This document shows, piece by piece, positions 1 through 6,171 of a stretch of 7,626 nt of DNA. Location of the stretch: positions 1 through 7,626 of the forward strand of contig JAURXW010000407.1 of NCBI GenBank assembly GCA_030654205.1, read 5' to 3'. Each line of letters starts with the position of its first letter. Positions within the stretch are counted from its first letter, which is position 1. Source of the stretch: Bacteriovorax sp. (GTDB lineage Bacteria; Bdellovibrionota; Bacteriovoracia; Bacteriovoracales; Bacteriovoracaceae). A model generated the notes under the pieces. That model had not been told where the DNA came from. It did no database searches and worked only from the letters and a program-made list of their open reading frames with translations. The position numbers and the translations under genes are program-made.

Positions 1-79
1 GTTAATTTTGATTTCAAATTAAAGAATATATCTCAACTATCGATAAGTTATTAAAAGTTAGATTAATATTGAATTTATT

Positions 80-84
80 GAGGA
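80..84 (+). promoter_or_regulatory. Shine-Dalgarno site of the first secreted-protein gene
   Basis: GAGGA lies 8 bases before the ATG at 93, a normal spacing, and fixes this start. The 79 bases upstream are very AT-rich; no pair of -35 and -10 boxes with proper spacing could be picked out with any conviction, so the promoter may lie upstream of the window. Confidence 0.7.
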
Positions 85-92
85 TATAGTCG

Positions 93-737
93 ATGAAGTT
101 TTCTGTAAAAAAAATTTTATTTTTTATCAGTTCGATAATGATTGCAATTTTTACTTCAGTAACTTTTGCTGAAGAGCCTTGTGCTCAATGTGGGATTAAG
201 GAAATACAAGGAACACCAAAAGTTTCAATAAATGGATTAGAGAAAATTGCATTAATGGCAGAAAAAAATAACCAAAAAAAATTCAACTATGATGACACCC
301 TGGAAGCTTATTGTTCCCAATACACGAGAAGTACTAACAACTTATTATATTTTACTCTAGAAGATTTAAATAAAAGTCCATATGCACTTGATAGCTATTT
401 AAAATCGGCAAAATGTAGACCTCAAAAAGTTGGTGGAATCAAGTCTCCAGTATTCCATTTAACAGCAGAAGCGCCATGCTCAAGGGTTACATTTCCCGAA
501 ATTATTTATGATTACTTTATGAATGTCTTAAAAAATAAAAAACTTTGGTTGGAAGTTGTTAATTCAAAAAATACTGCCGGAGAAACATATTTAGACTACA
601 TCGAAACATTAAATGACCAAGATGAGTTTAACACGGTAAAAACTAAAGAATGCGCAAGTACCCTAGTAGCGTTTGCATGTAGTCATGGTGCTATTTATTC
701 AAAATATATTAATAAAAGCTGCTCTACTGGAATTTAA
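93..737 (+). CDS. Small secreted Cys-rich protein of unknown function
   Basis: I do not recognise this 214-aa protein. Residues 1-26 form a Sec signal peptide: basic start (MKFSVKK), hydrophobic core about 8-22, and a likely signal peptidase I cut after TFA (residue 26). The mature part has eight Cys (30, 33, 74, 108, 129, 187, 196, 210), an even number that would suit disulfides in an oxidising periplasm or outside the cell. C30 and C33 form a CxxC directly after the cleavage site, but nothing else looks like a thioredoxin fold and no His follows, so it is neither an obvious oxidoreductase nor a heme site. Residues 157-170 (NSKN..GETYLDYI) faintly recall an ankyrin-type turn, too weak to call. 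A good SD site supports the start. The next gene begins on the base after this stop, so the two exported proteins are probably co-translated and may act together. Base use is strongly AT-biased. Confidence 0.85.
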   Translation: MKFSVKKILFFISSIMIAIFTSVTFAEEPCAQCGIKEIQGTPKVSINGLEKIALMAEKNNQKKFNYDDTLEAYCSQYTRSTNNLLYFTLEDLNKSPYALDSYLKSAKCRPQKVGGIKSPVFHLTAEAPCSRVTFPEIIYDYFMNVLKNKKLWLEVVNSKNTAGETYLDYIETLNDQDEFNTVKTKECASTLVAFACSHGAIYSKYINKSCSTGI

Positions 738-3323
738 ATGATTTTTTTTATTTTTATTTATTTATTTAACTCATTTGTACATGCAAGTTCTAGTAATTTA
801 GAAAGTGATTGTAGAGCGAAAATTCAAATATCAAATGCAGCTGAATTATTAAATATTCCAAATTGTAAATTAGCGATGGGTCTTGCGACTAATCCGGACG
901 TTGAAGAATATCATAGACATAAAGTTTACGAAAAATTATCTGCCAAACTTGCCTTGCAAATCCAACAATCATTAGAAGAAAATGCACTTATTGCTCAATA
1001 TTACAGCATGGGAAAAAAAGAACTTCTTCAAGAAGGTAAATCAGATGTCAAAAATGAGTGTCGTCTCGAAAATTTAAATAGTATTGAAACTTGTAATGGT
1101 AAAAAAAATTTATCGAGCCCTTCCTATAATTTAAGGTTACATCTTTTAAAAAATAATTTAAAAGTAAAATCAACTTGTGCAGACAAGACCATGTCTCTAC
1201 AGGATATTTTAAGAGGTCGAGTATTAGAGACACTTGGGGCCTCTTCTCAGAGTTCTGAATGCCAGCCTGAGAAAAAGCACTGTCCAATTTCAGGCGAATC
1301 TGGAGCTTTTACTCTTAAAGCCCAACTTGATCAAATATCTGCTGAAAATTTAATTGCGCAACTAAAAGATCCAAGCGATAAATCTGAAACTATAAATACT
1401 TTTTTTGAAGAATACCCTCAATTTAAATTAATAAAAAACTCTAAATCTAGCTTAAAAAATGATTTTGAAAATTATCTTAAAGGTTATAAAAAAGGGCCGG
1501 TTTCTGAAAAAAAATATATAGATAACTTTTTTTTTAATAACGACAATAATCAAACAAAAATATTAGAGACACTTGCTTCACAGTGTAAAGATGTTAATAA
1601 AAACATTAAAACATTTTTATGTTCCCCCGATCTAGAAGGAACTCAGCTTGCCAGCCTTGATGAAAAAACTTCTACCGATCTATTTGGGTTAAATCCAAAT
1701 AACACAGATAATATTTTTAGGAGTATTAAAAATTACAATAAAGAAATTTTTTATTCTGCCTATGGCTTTCAATGCTTGGCAAAAGAAAAATCCAATAAGA
1801 GTTCAAATAACAAGAATAGTAATATTGTAGAAGAAAAAAATACATTAGATAATTGGTTTAAGGATTTTAGCAAAAATGTAAGGAGTAATCCCGATTCTAA
1901 TGAAGAACAAATCGAATCTGAAGTTGGAAAATTTTGTTCAATATATAATTGCGAAGCAAAAAGTGTCAAAATGAACCCTGCTTGTAAAGATGGTGGCCCA
2001 TTATCATTTAACAAATTTCAATCTATTTTTGCTTGCGATAAAAATGAATGCAGTACAGATATTTTAAAATATATGACATATTTAGAAGGTATCGAGCAGA
2101 TCAAACAAATACAAATATCTTCACCACAAAATAAGACTAGTCACCTAGCTAACAACATAAATGCTTCACAAGCTCCCTCTCCCCGCCTCTCCGCCTTCCT
2201 CGAAAACTACCTCGGCGCCAAAGGCACTCTCCTCGCCGAAGGAAAAGAAATCACCCCGCTAGCAATTGCAGAAAAAACAAAAGAGATATCTGAAAGAAAA
2301 CCTGAGCTAACATCTGCGACTAATTCGTTGCCTACAAAGCTAGCTGAACAAAAACCGGCTCAATTCGCCGGTAATACTTCCTTAACTGCTTCACCTGAAA
2401 AATCAGAAACAGAATTTTCAAATAAAATTGCAACAGTGCAATCGGATCAATTCGATTCAAGTATCAATGCAAATTCCGCTGCATTAAAACGCCAAAGATC
2501 TTCAAGTGTAAAATCAGTTGCCGCTGAAAAAAGTATACCCAATGGCTTTTTGCCTGAATCCGATCGAGATGCTGAAATTAAAAAAATGCGCGCAGAGCTT
2601 GAATCAATAACTAGTTCAATGAAAGGTTCTGACGCCGAAAAATTAAAAGCTATGACCGATGTAAATTCTCGTTTTAGTCCAACCTCGCTCGGAGGATCAA
2701 CTAAAGCAGAAATCTCAAAAGGATTGAGCGAAACTGAGCAATTAAGAAATGATCAGTATCAAAAAAACTTGGCCTCATGGGAATCGCGCTTACGAAATTG
2801 GCAAAATGATTTAACAGATCGTGAAATACGAGGGCCATCAAACACAGTTGATTCTACAAGCTCTAAACGAGCTGATAGCAATGAGCCGTCCTCGCGATCA
2901 GCACGCAATGATGGCCAAATTCAACTTAATTCAAGCGAGAATTCAGGCTCAGGCATAAACGCAAAAAGCAAACTATCGAAGGCCGGAACACCCGTAGGAG
3001 CCCCTGTAGGTGCAGAAAATGGCGAGGCCATCGTCTCCAGCGAAGATCTTGCTAACTTAAAACTTGAGGCCTTAAACGATTTAGGAATTGATACAAAAAG
3101 TGCATTCATAATGAAAATCAAGCATCAGCAAAAGTATTATAACGTTCCGGTTAAAACTTTTTACGATAAAGTACGAGGTAAAAATATTCTCGTGCCAGTA
3201 TTGAATGAATCTAATAGTTCTATCTCAAGAATTATTTTGGAAAGTCCAATATTTAGCGAGTACAAGCAACTTCAAATTGAGCGACAAAAAGAACGCCAAG
3301 AGTTTGCCCAATTAAATATTTAA
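738..3323 (+). CDS. Large secreted two-part protein, Cys-rich then disordered
   Basis: This is an 861-aa protein of unknown function. Residues 1-16 are a short, very hydrophobic signal peptide with a probable cut after VHA. The N-terminal half (about 17-440) is Lys/Asn/Ser-rich with scattered helical stretches and holds all 15 Cys (25, 43, 108, 119, 147, 175, 182, 283, 295, 346, 400, 405, 416, 433, 438). The C-terminal half (439-861) has none. Residues about 470-765 look disordered: rich in Ser, Glu, Lys, Ala and Asn, with a charged helical patch near 605-690 and a tandem PVGA repeat near 753-759. Residues about 765-835 regain mixed hydrophobic pattern and may be a small folded domain; the tail (840-858) is a charged Gln/Glu/Arg helix. 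The gene starts directly after the upstream TAA, without a clear SD of its own, pointing to translational coupling. Codon use changes sharply near residue 478 (see the GC-rich island). The layout could suit a surface or envelope-spanning protein, but no family or catalytic motif was recognised. Confidence 0.82.
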   Translation: MIFFIFIYLFNSFVHASSSNLESDCRAKIQISNAAELLNIPNCKLAMGLATNPDVEEYHRHKVYEKLSAKLALQIQQSLEENALIAQYYSMGKKELLQEGKSDVKNECRLENLNSIETCNGKKNLSSPSYNLRLHLLKNNLKVKSTCADKTMSLQDILRGRVLETLGASSQSSECQPEKKHCPISGESGAFTLKAQLDQISAENLIAQLKDPSDKSETINTFFEEYPQFKLIKNSKSSLKNDFENYLKGYKKGPVSEKKYIDNFFFNNDNNQTKILETLASQCKDVNKNIKTFLCSPDLEGTQLASLDEKTSTDLFGLNPNNTDNIFRSIKNYNKEIFYSAYGFQCLAKEKSNKSSNNKNSNIVEEKNTLDNWFKDFSKNVRSNPDSNEEQIESEVGKFCSIYNCEAKSVKMNPACKDGGPLSFNKFQSIFACDKNECSTDILKYMTYLEGIEQIKQIQISSPQNKTSHLANNINASQAPSPRLSAFLENYLGAKGTLLAEGKEITPLAIAEKTKEISERKPELTSATNSLPTKLAEQKPAQFAGNTSLTASPEKSETEFSNKIATVQSDQFDSSINANSAALKRQRSSSVKSVAAEKSIPNGFLPESDRDAEIKKMRAELESITSSMKGSDAEKLKAMTDVNSRFSPTSLGGSTKAEISKGLSETEQLRNDQYQKNLASWESRLRNWQNDLTDREIRGPSNTVDSTSSKRADSNEPSSRSARNDGQIQLNSSENSGSGINAKSKLSKAGTPVGAPVGAENGEAIVSSEDLANLKLEALNDLGIDTKSAFIMKIKHQQKYYNVPVKTFYDKVRGKNILVPVLNESNSSISRIILESPIFSEYKQLQIERQKERQEFAQLNI
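2172..2260 (+). other. GC-rich, C-ending-codon island inside the large secreted-protein gene
   Basis: Bases 2171-2260 contain 55 G or C of 90 (about 61%), while 2041-2100 just upstream has 16 of 60 (27%). Nearly every codon with a choice ends in C here (CCC, CGC, CTC, TCC, GCC, TTC, AAC, TAC, GGC, ATC, ACC), unlike the AT-ending codons before it. C strongly outnumbers G on the coding strand in the first 50 bases. It encodes residues about 479-508, at the boundary between the Cys-rich half and the Cys-free half, with the frame kept. It may be a recombination joint, a recently gained linker, or a C-rich RNA element. Confidence 0.7.
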
Positions 3324-3381
3324 AAAATTGAGTTTAGAAATAAACAGATAAATTCGAGCGTGAGAAGCACTTCCGTAATAA

Positions 3382-3399
3382 GCCTTTTTTCCAAAAGGC
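3382..3399 (+). repeat. Intergenic hairpin without U-tract
   Basis: GCCTTTT, loop TTCC, AAAAGGC: a perfect 7-bp stem with a 4-base loop, 58 bases after the stop of the large secreted-protein gene. No run of T follows on either strand, so it does not qualify as an ordinary intrinsic terminator. A second, weaker hairpin (GTTTA-GAAA-TAAAC, 3332-3345, with a GNRA-type loop) lies closer to the stop. They could protect a 3' end or pause RNA polymerase before the C-rich tract that follows. Confidence 0.45.
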
Positions 3400-3401
3400 C
3401 G

Positions 3402-3449
3402 TAAAAACTTCACACTTCCCCACCTTCTTCCCACAAATTTCCCACCAAT
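3402..3449 (+). promoter_or_regulatory. G-free, C-rich tract; candidate Rho-loading region
   Basis: There is no G in 48 consecutive bases, and from 3408 on the tract is rich in C and YC dinucleotides. Unstructured C-rich, G-poor RNA is the known signature of Rho utilisation sites. Its position after the large gene's stop and after hairpins lacking U-tracts fits Rho-dependent ending of the upstream transcript. This is inference from composition only; the tract may equally be just the upstream part of the next gene's promoter. Confidence 0.3.
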
Positions 3450-3466
3450 GCTAAAATTCCTAGCAT
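3448..3466. repeat. Inverted repeat abutting the acyltransferase start codon
   Basis: ATGCTA, 7-base spacer, TAGCAT: perfect 6-base arms that enclose the candidate -10 hexamer and end on the base before the ATG at 3467. It could be an operator half-site pair or a hairpin affecting start-site access. Arms this short can arise by chance in AT-rich DNA. Confidence 0.35.
3449..3457 (+). promoter_or_regulatory. Possible extended -10 promoter for a near-leaderless acyltransferase mRNA
   Basis: TGC followed by TAAAAT matches an extended -10 element (TGnTATAAT) at five of six hexamer positions. No good -35 box lies 16-18 bases upstream, which extended -10 promoters tolerate. Transcription would start around 3463-3467, at or just before the ATG at 3467, giving little or no leader. 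The lack of any SD-like sequence before this ATG agrees with that. The element also sits within the inverted repeat at 3448-3466. Not proven. Confidence 0.35.
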
Positions 3467-4000
3467 ATGAGTACAAACAACAAATCACTTCTTTTTCTCG
3501 TAGGCCTTCTCCCTGCAATGCATGTCATCCTCATGGTGGGCCTTCTCATTCGTGGTATCGTTGAAAAAGATCTAAGTATCATTTTCACTCTCCTTTTTGT
3601 GGCCTACATCTTACCTCCTTTAATGTGGAGACTTCTCAATCCACTTATCCCTACCCAAATGGGGACAAGTTTTTTAGGAGCTCATACTGAAACAGTTAAC
3701 GGCTGGTTTGTTAGTTACCAAATTCAACAAATTTATAACGCTCTTCCTTTTTTAGAAAATTCATTAAAACTTATTCCAGGTCTTTATTCGTCTTGGTTAA
3801 GATTATGGGGTGCGCGTATTGGTGATGATGTTTCTTGGACTTTACAGAGTAAAATTATTGATCGCCCATTTATTCATATTGGCGACAGATGCCATGTTGG
3901 TCAAAGTGCTATTTTAAGTGCTCATACTATTAATAAAAAAGGTGAACTTTATCATCTTCACTTAAAAGAAATTATCATTGAATCAGATTTACGAATCTAG
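3467..4000 (+). CDS. Membrane-anchored LbH (hexapeptide) acyltransferase, early-ending
   Basis: The 177-aa product starts with two hydrophobic segments (about residues 8-28 and 36-55), then an amphipathic, Trp-containing stretch, then a left-handed beta-helix acyltransferase-like core: WLRLWGARIGDD..., DRPFIHIGDRCHVGQSAILSAHTI (split by me at 113-154), ending in an IIIESDLRI rung. Relatives put acetyl or similar groups on sugars, polysaccharides or lipids from an acyl-CoA or acyl-carrier donor, with the conserved His of the 'SAH' segment as a likely active-site residue. Family members as I know them usually run on for about 40-60 more residues, with a further 'IG.gs.i.pg' set of rungs. Here TAG falls exactly where the next conserved Gly is expected and no frame downstream resumes the fold, because 3989-4825 codes the other way. 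It may be a truncated, impaired copy or a short natural form. An in-frame TAG two codons upstream shows that ATG 3467 is the earliest start; no SD is seen. The 3' end overlaps the convergent peptidase gene by 12 bases. Confidence 0.75.
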   Translation: MSTNNKSLLFLVGLLPAMHVILMVGLLIRGIVEKDLSIIFTLLFVAYILPPLMWRLLNPLIPTQMGTSFLGAHTETVNGWFVSYQIQQIYNALPFLENSLKLIPGLYSSWLRLWGARIGDDVSWTLQSKIIDRPFIHIGDRCHVGQSAILSAHTINKKGELYHLHLKEIIIESDLRI

Positions 4001-4010
4001 GTGTTTTTTT
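3985..4010 (+). terminator. Weak candidate terminator at the end of the acyltransferase gene
   Basis: AGATT, loop TACG, AATCT makes a 5-bp stem (only one G-C pair) with a UNCG-type loop, followed after five bases by seven T. The stem lies inside the last codons of the gene. Hairpin stability is low and the spacing to the T-run is loose, so efficiency is doubtful. On the minus strand no T-run follows, so the convergent operon would not be stopped here. Confidence 0.3.
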
Positions 4011-4825
4011 AAATTCGCGGCGACTTCTTCGAGATGTTTGTAGTTATCACCTTCTCGCAGCTTCAAATCTTTTCGCTCGCCCGCTAATAGCGCTTCAACA
4101 TATTTCTCAAAAGCATAAAGAGGACCCGCTGTTCTTTTTGATAAAATTATTCCGGCGATAAAAGATAAAATATTAAAAAAGACTGTCAATGCAAAAAAAC
4201 TTAATCCAAAAGCAATAATGGTCGATTGATTTAACATGTGACTTTCTTTAAGTGTCAAACTTAAATATGAAACTGAAAAAATCCCCAAGACCAGACAAGT
4301 GCTTAATGAAATTGCACTAAATTTTAAAGCAAATTTTATTTGTTCATTGGGATTAACCAGCCCAAATCCCCTTTGGTTTTCTGGATACCAAATAATTTTT
4401 TCTTTTAAAAAAATAGTCAGAATTATTAATCCAGCTCCTATCCACTGAAATAAATCGGCAGGATTAAAAATCATTAATACTTTATGATTAAAAATAAAAG
4501 GGATAAAATCGAGTGTCCCTGCATGCAATGCCCGATCAATAACATTACCAAGAACACCACCGATAAGCATTCCAAGACCCAATTTTAAAACTAATAATTC
4601 ACTTGCAAGTAAAGATATCAACAATAGATAAATAAAAAATAATACTCCACCAAAACTAGTCAAAGTAACAAGTGTCAAGCTTTGCGGCAAGTCCTGTAAC
4701 GAGCCAAAAATAAATCCACGGTTAATATGTGAATCCGCACTCGCTAAAAAGTGGTATTTTAAAAACATGTCACTGGCCAGAGTCAGAGCAAATACCAAAA
4801 GCGAGAGCAGTATATCTTTTTTCAT
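3989..4825 (-). CDS. lspA: Signal peptidase II (LspA) fused to a two-helix HAMP-like module
   Basis: Residues 1-145 are a full-length LspA: the integral inner-membrane aspartyl protease that cuts diacylglyceryl-prolipoproteins just before the lipidated Cys. Visible landmarks are D19 and K23 at the end of helix 1 (the usual DQ..K), NRGFIFG at 35-41 (the N.G.aF motif), GG..GN..DR at 89-98, and both catalytic Asp: D106 in TLDF and D124 in FNPAD. Ordinary LspA is about 160-170 aa and stops soon after helix 4 in the cytoplasm. This one continues: two more helices (about 164-188 and 200-228) and then a HAMP-like domain at 229-277 with R231, AGPL at 233-236, FEKYVEALLAGE, LREGD at 256-260, and the second amphipathic helix ending at 278. 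Topology puts HAMP in the cytoplasm, as expected. No kinase, cyclase or methyl-accepting output follows. The ATG overlaps the lipoprotein stop (ATGA), so the two are translationally coupled; no strong SD is present. The LspA call is firm, the HAMP call strong by motif, and the function of the extension unknown. Confidence 0.9.
   Translation of the reverse strand: MKKDILLSLLVFALTLASDMFLKYHFLASADSHINRGFIFGSLQDLPQSLTLVTLTSFGGVLFFIYLLLISLLASELLVLKLGLGMLIGGVLGNVIDRALHAGTLDFIPFIFNHKVLMIFNPADLFQWIGAGLIILTIFLKEKIIWYPENQRGFGLVNPNEQIKFALKFSAISLSTCLVLGIFSVSYLSLTLKESHMLNQSTIIAFGLSFFALTVFFNILSFIAGIILSKRTAGPLYAFEKYVEALLAGERKDLKLREGDNYKHLEEVAANLKKHLDS
4822..4825 (-). other. ATGA stop-start overlap coupling lipoprotein and LspA
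   Basis: On the minus strand the TGA of the lipoprotein gene and the ATG of the peptidase gene share ATGA. Ribosomes ending the first gene can restart on the second, which would tie peptidase amount to substrate amount. Confidence 0.85.
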
Positions 4826-6153
4826 TTTACGACTTCAATAATATCAAAACTAAATGATAACTTATCTAGTTCTGCACCTTTATCTTTAAGTAATATCATT
4901 GAAAAAGTTGAAACAATCGGGTCAGCTTTACTGACTGTTTTATCAACTACAAAATAAGTTGAATGTTGAGGATTAAAGCTTCCGTTAACTAATATTTTTA
5001 ACTTTTTTATTTTTAAATCTTTTGTTGTTCGTATACGTGGGTTTGTTAATTTATAACTGTAGAGATCAAACTCTTCTACATCAATATCCATATATGTTGC
5101 GGCAAGCCCCGTAATATCACTCAGAGATGCCGTCAGTGTTGCCTTCTGATTAACTTTGACCATTGCATTTGGATCATAGTTTAAATCGTTAGTAAAAATT
5201 ACTTTCGAAATTTTAAGTCCAGGCTCCTTTTGACGAATTTCGAATTGATAGGCCTTCGCTCCCGTTAAGTAAAATTCTGTTTCAGTTTTTTGAGCAGTGT
5301 TCGTAAGCTCTCGCCACTGAAATCCTGTTGTCGCATCAATTGACCAATCTTTGTATTCAGTTCCAACTACTTTTGCGTAAACGGAATCTGAAGCCGTGGT
5401 AGAAGCATTGAGATACATGAATACTTTGTAATAATCAGTACTCGGAACTGAGAAATTTAAAGTTGCAGTTCCCGCATCAGTGCTTGTTAAGTTTTTTATT
5501 CCTGCATTAGCGGCCGTCCAAACATAGCTAGTCCCATTTTCAGTAGCAGAAACCATGGGAGTTTTCAATGAAGCTGACTCGGCCATAAGAGTGACTACAT
5601 CACCATTTGCTGCTTGCCCTGGATTTAGAGCTTCTGAAACAGTAATAGTATCTTTAGTAGTTTTCCCAGTTACGTTTGTATTGGTTGGATCAATAACTGT
5701 CCCGATTGTTGCATTTTTCCAATTATTAATTTGAGCAAGCATATCACTTGCGTTGCTATCGCAACTACTCCAGCAGTTGTGATTTTCATTTTTTAATTTT
5801 AAATACAATCTTGAATTAGCGGTATTTGTAAAATCTACTTTTGAAGAATTCATGACTGCATCGTAGGCAATATTCACATCTGGCGAAGCATGCAACGGTG
5901 TTTGGGATGATCCATGACAATTTACACAGCGAACACTCGTTATTGAATAAACGGTAGTTTTAAATGCACCTAAAGATATTGCTCTGGGAGCTCCGTTTGA
6001 TGAAGACCCTGAATTGCTAGTTGAATTGCTACTGGCAAATTTCAATGTTCCTTTTTGATTTGTTCCCAATGGAGTTACACACTGGTTGTAACCAATAAGA
6101 ATTGTACCTAGTAAAAGAATTGAACTTATTTTGTACTGAGTTGGTCTCTTCAA
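4822..6153 (-). CDS. Cytochrome-c-like lipoprotein with CBM6-like domain
   Basis: A 443-aa exported protein. Residues 1-24 form a lipoprotein-type signal (basic MKRPTQYK, core 9-21) ending at C25. The lipobox is Tyr-Asn-Gln-Cys, not the usual Leu-Ala/Ser-Gly/Ala-Cys, so lipidation is probable but atypical. A Ser/Asn/Gly-rich tether (37-56) follows. Residues about 58-150 resemble the short cytochrome c domains of Planctomycete/myxobacterial proteins: heme motif CVNCH at 76-80, NSRLYLKL at 113-120, and a final helix DMLAQINNW where M138 might be the distal ligand. C127 and C131 may form a disulfide. Residues about 172-324 look like a CBM6/malectin-type beta-sandwich (LMAESASL, then DSVYAKV, FQWRELT, RQKEPGLKISKVIFTND), a fold that often binds glycans. 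Residues 325-443 are a further beta-rich domain I do not recognise. The start is TTG, backed by AAAGGA 7 bases upstream; no ATG occurs nearby in frame. It lies 18 bases after the DUF1501-like gene and is likely its electron-carrying or surface partner. Confidence 0.82.
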   Translation of the reverse strand: MKRPTQYKISSILLLGTILIGYNQCVTPLGTNQKGTLKFASSNSTSNSGSSSNGAPRAISLGAFKTTVYSITSVRCVNCHGSSQTPLHASPDVNIAYDAVMNSSKVDFTNTANSRLYLKLKNENHNCWSSCDSNASDMLAQINNWKNATIGTVIDPTNTNVTGKTTKDTITVSEALNPGQAANGDVVTLMAESASLKTPMVSATENGTSYVWTAANAGIKNLTSTDAGTATLNFSVPSTDYYKVFMYLNASTTASDSVYAKVVGTEYKDWSIDATTGFQWRELTNTAQKTETEFYLTGAKAYQFEIRQKEPGLKISKVIFTNDLNYDPNAMVKVNQKATLTASLSDITGLAATYMDIDVEEFDLYSYKLTNPRIRTTKDLKIKKLKILVNGSFNPQHSTYFVVDKTVSKADPIVSTFSMILLKDKGAELDKLSFSFDIIEVVK

Positions 6154-6160
6154 TTTTATA

Positions 6161-6166
6161 TCCTTT
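6161..6166 (-). promoter_or_regulatory. Shine-Dalgarno site selecting a TTG start
   Basis: Read on the minus strand, AAAGGA sits 7 bases before TTG at 6153-6151. This spacing, together with a proper n-region and hydrophobic core starting right there, decides for the rare TTG start. The site lies in the 18-base gap after the upstream stop codon. Confidence 0.7.
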
Positions 6167-6171
6167 GCAAG

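Noticed and set aside
1..79. Promoter of the first secreted-protein gene
   Set aside because: TTGATT at 8-13 and TAATAT at 64-69 resemble promoter boxes, but neither has a partner at a workable distance. In such AT-rich DNA they are expected by chance.
174..195. CxxC (C30-C33) of the small secreted protein as a redox or heme motif
   Set aside because: It sits at the very start of the mature chain with no following His and no thioredoxin-like surroundings.
1048..1287. Minus-strand open frame inside the 861-aa gene
   Set aside because: No SD, no recognisable protein and full overlap with a convincing plus-strand coding sequence. The same applies to minus-strand frames at 1769-2014 and 2921-3121.
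2990..3014. Repeat array
   Set aside because: Only two imperfect 12-base units (PVGA-PVGA), too few to be more than local low complexity.
3382..3399. Intrinsic terminator
   Set aside because: The stem is good, but no T-run follows on either strand. It is kept only as a hairpin.
3312..3518. Minus-strand open frame across the intergenic spacer
   Set aside because: It overlaps the end of one gene and the start of the next. Its basic, low-complexity product looks like noise, and it runs through the promoter-like and C-rich region.
3980..4010. Insertion-sequence scar explaining the short acyltransferase
   Set aside because: No target duplication, terminal inverted repeats or transposase fragments are seen at the junction.
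3989..4140. HAMP end as the remnant of a chemoreceptor or histidine kinase gene
   Set aside because: The chain ends cleanly after the second HAMP helix, and the downstream DNA codes for the convergent acyltransferase. No HAMP output domain or its remains can be read.
5760..5775. Second heme site in the lipoprotein (C127 W S S C131)
   Set aside because: There are three residues between the Cys and no His follows, so it does not fit CxxCH. A disulfide is more likely.
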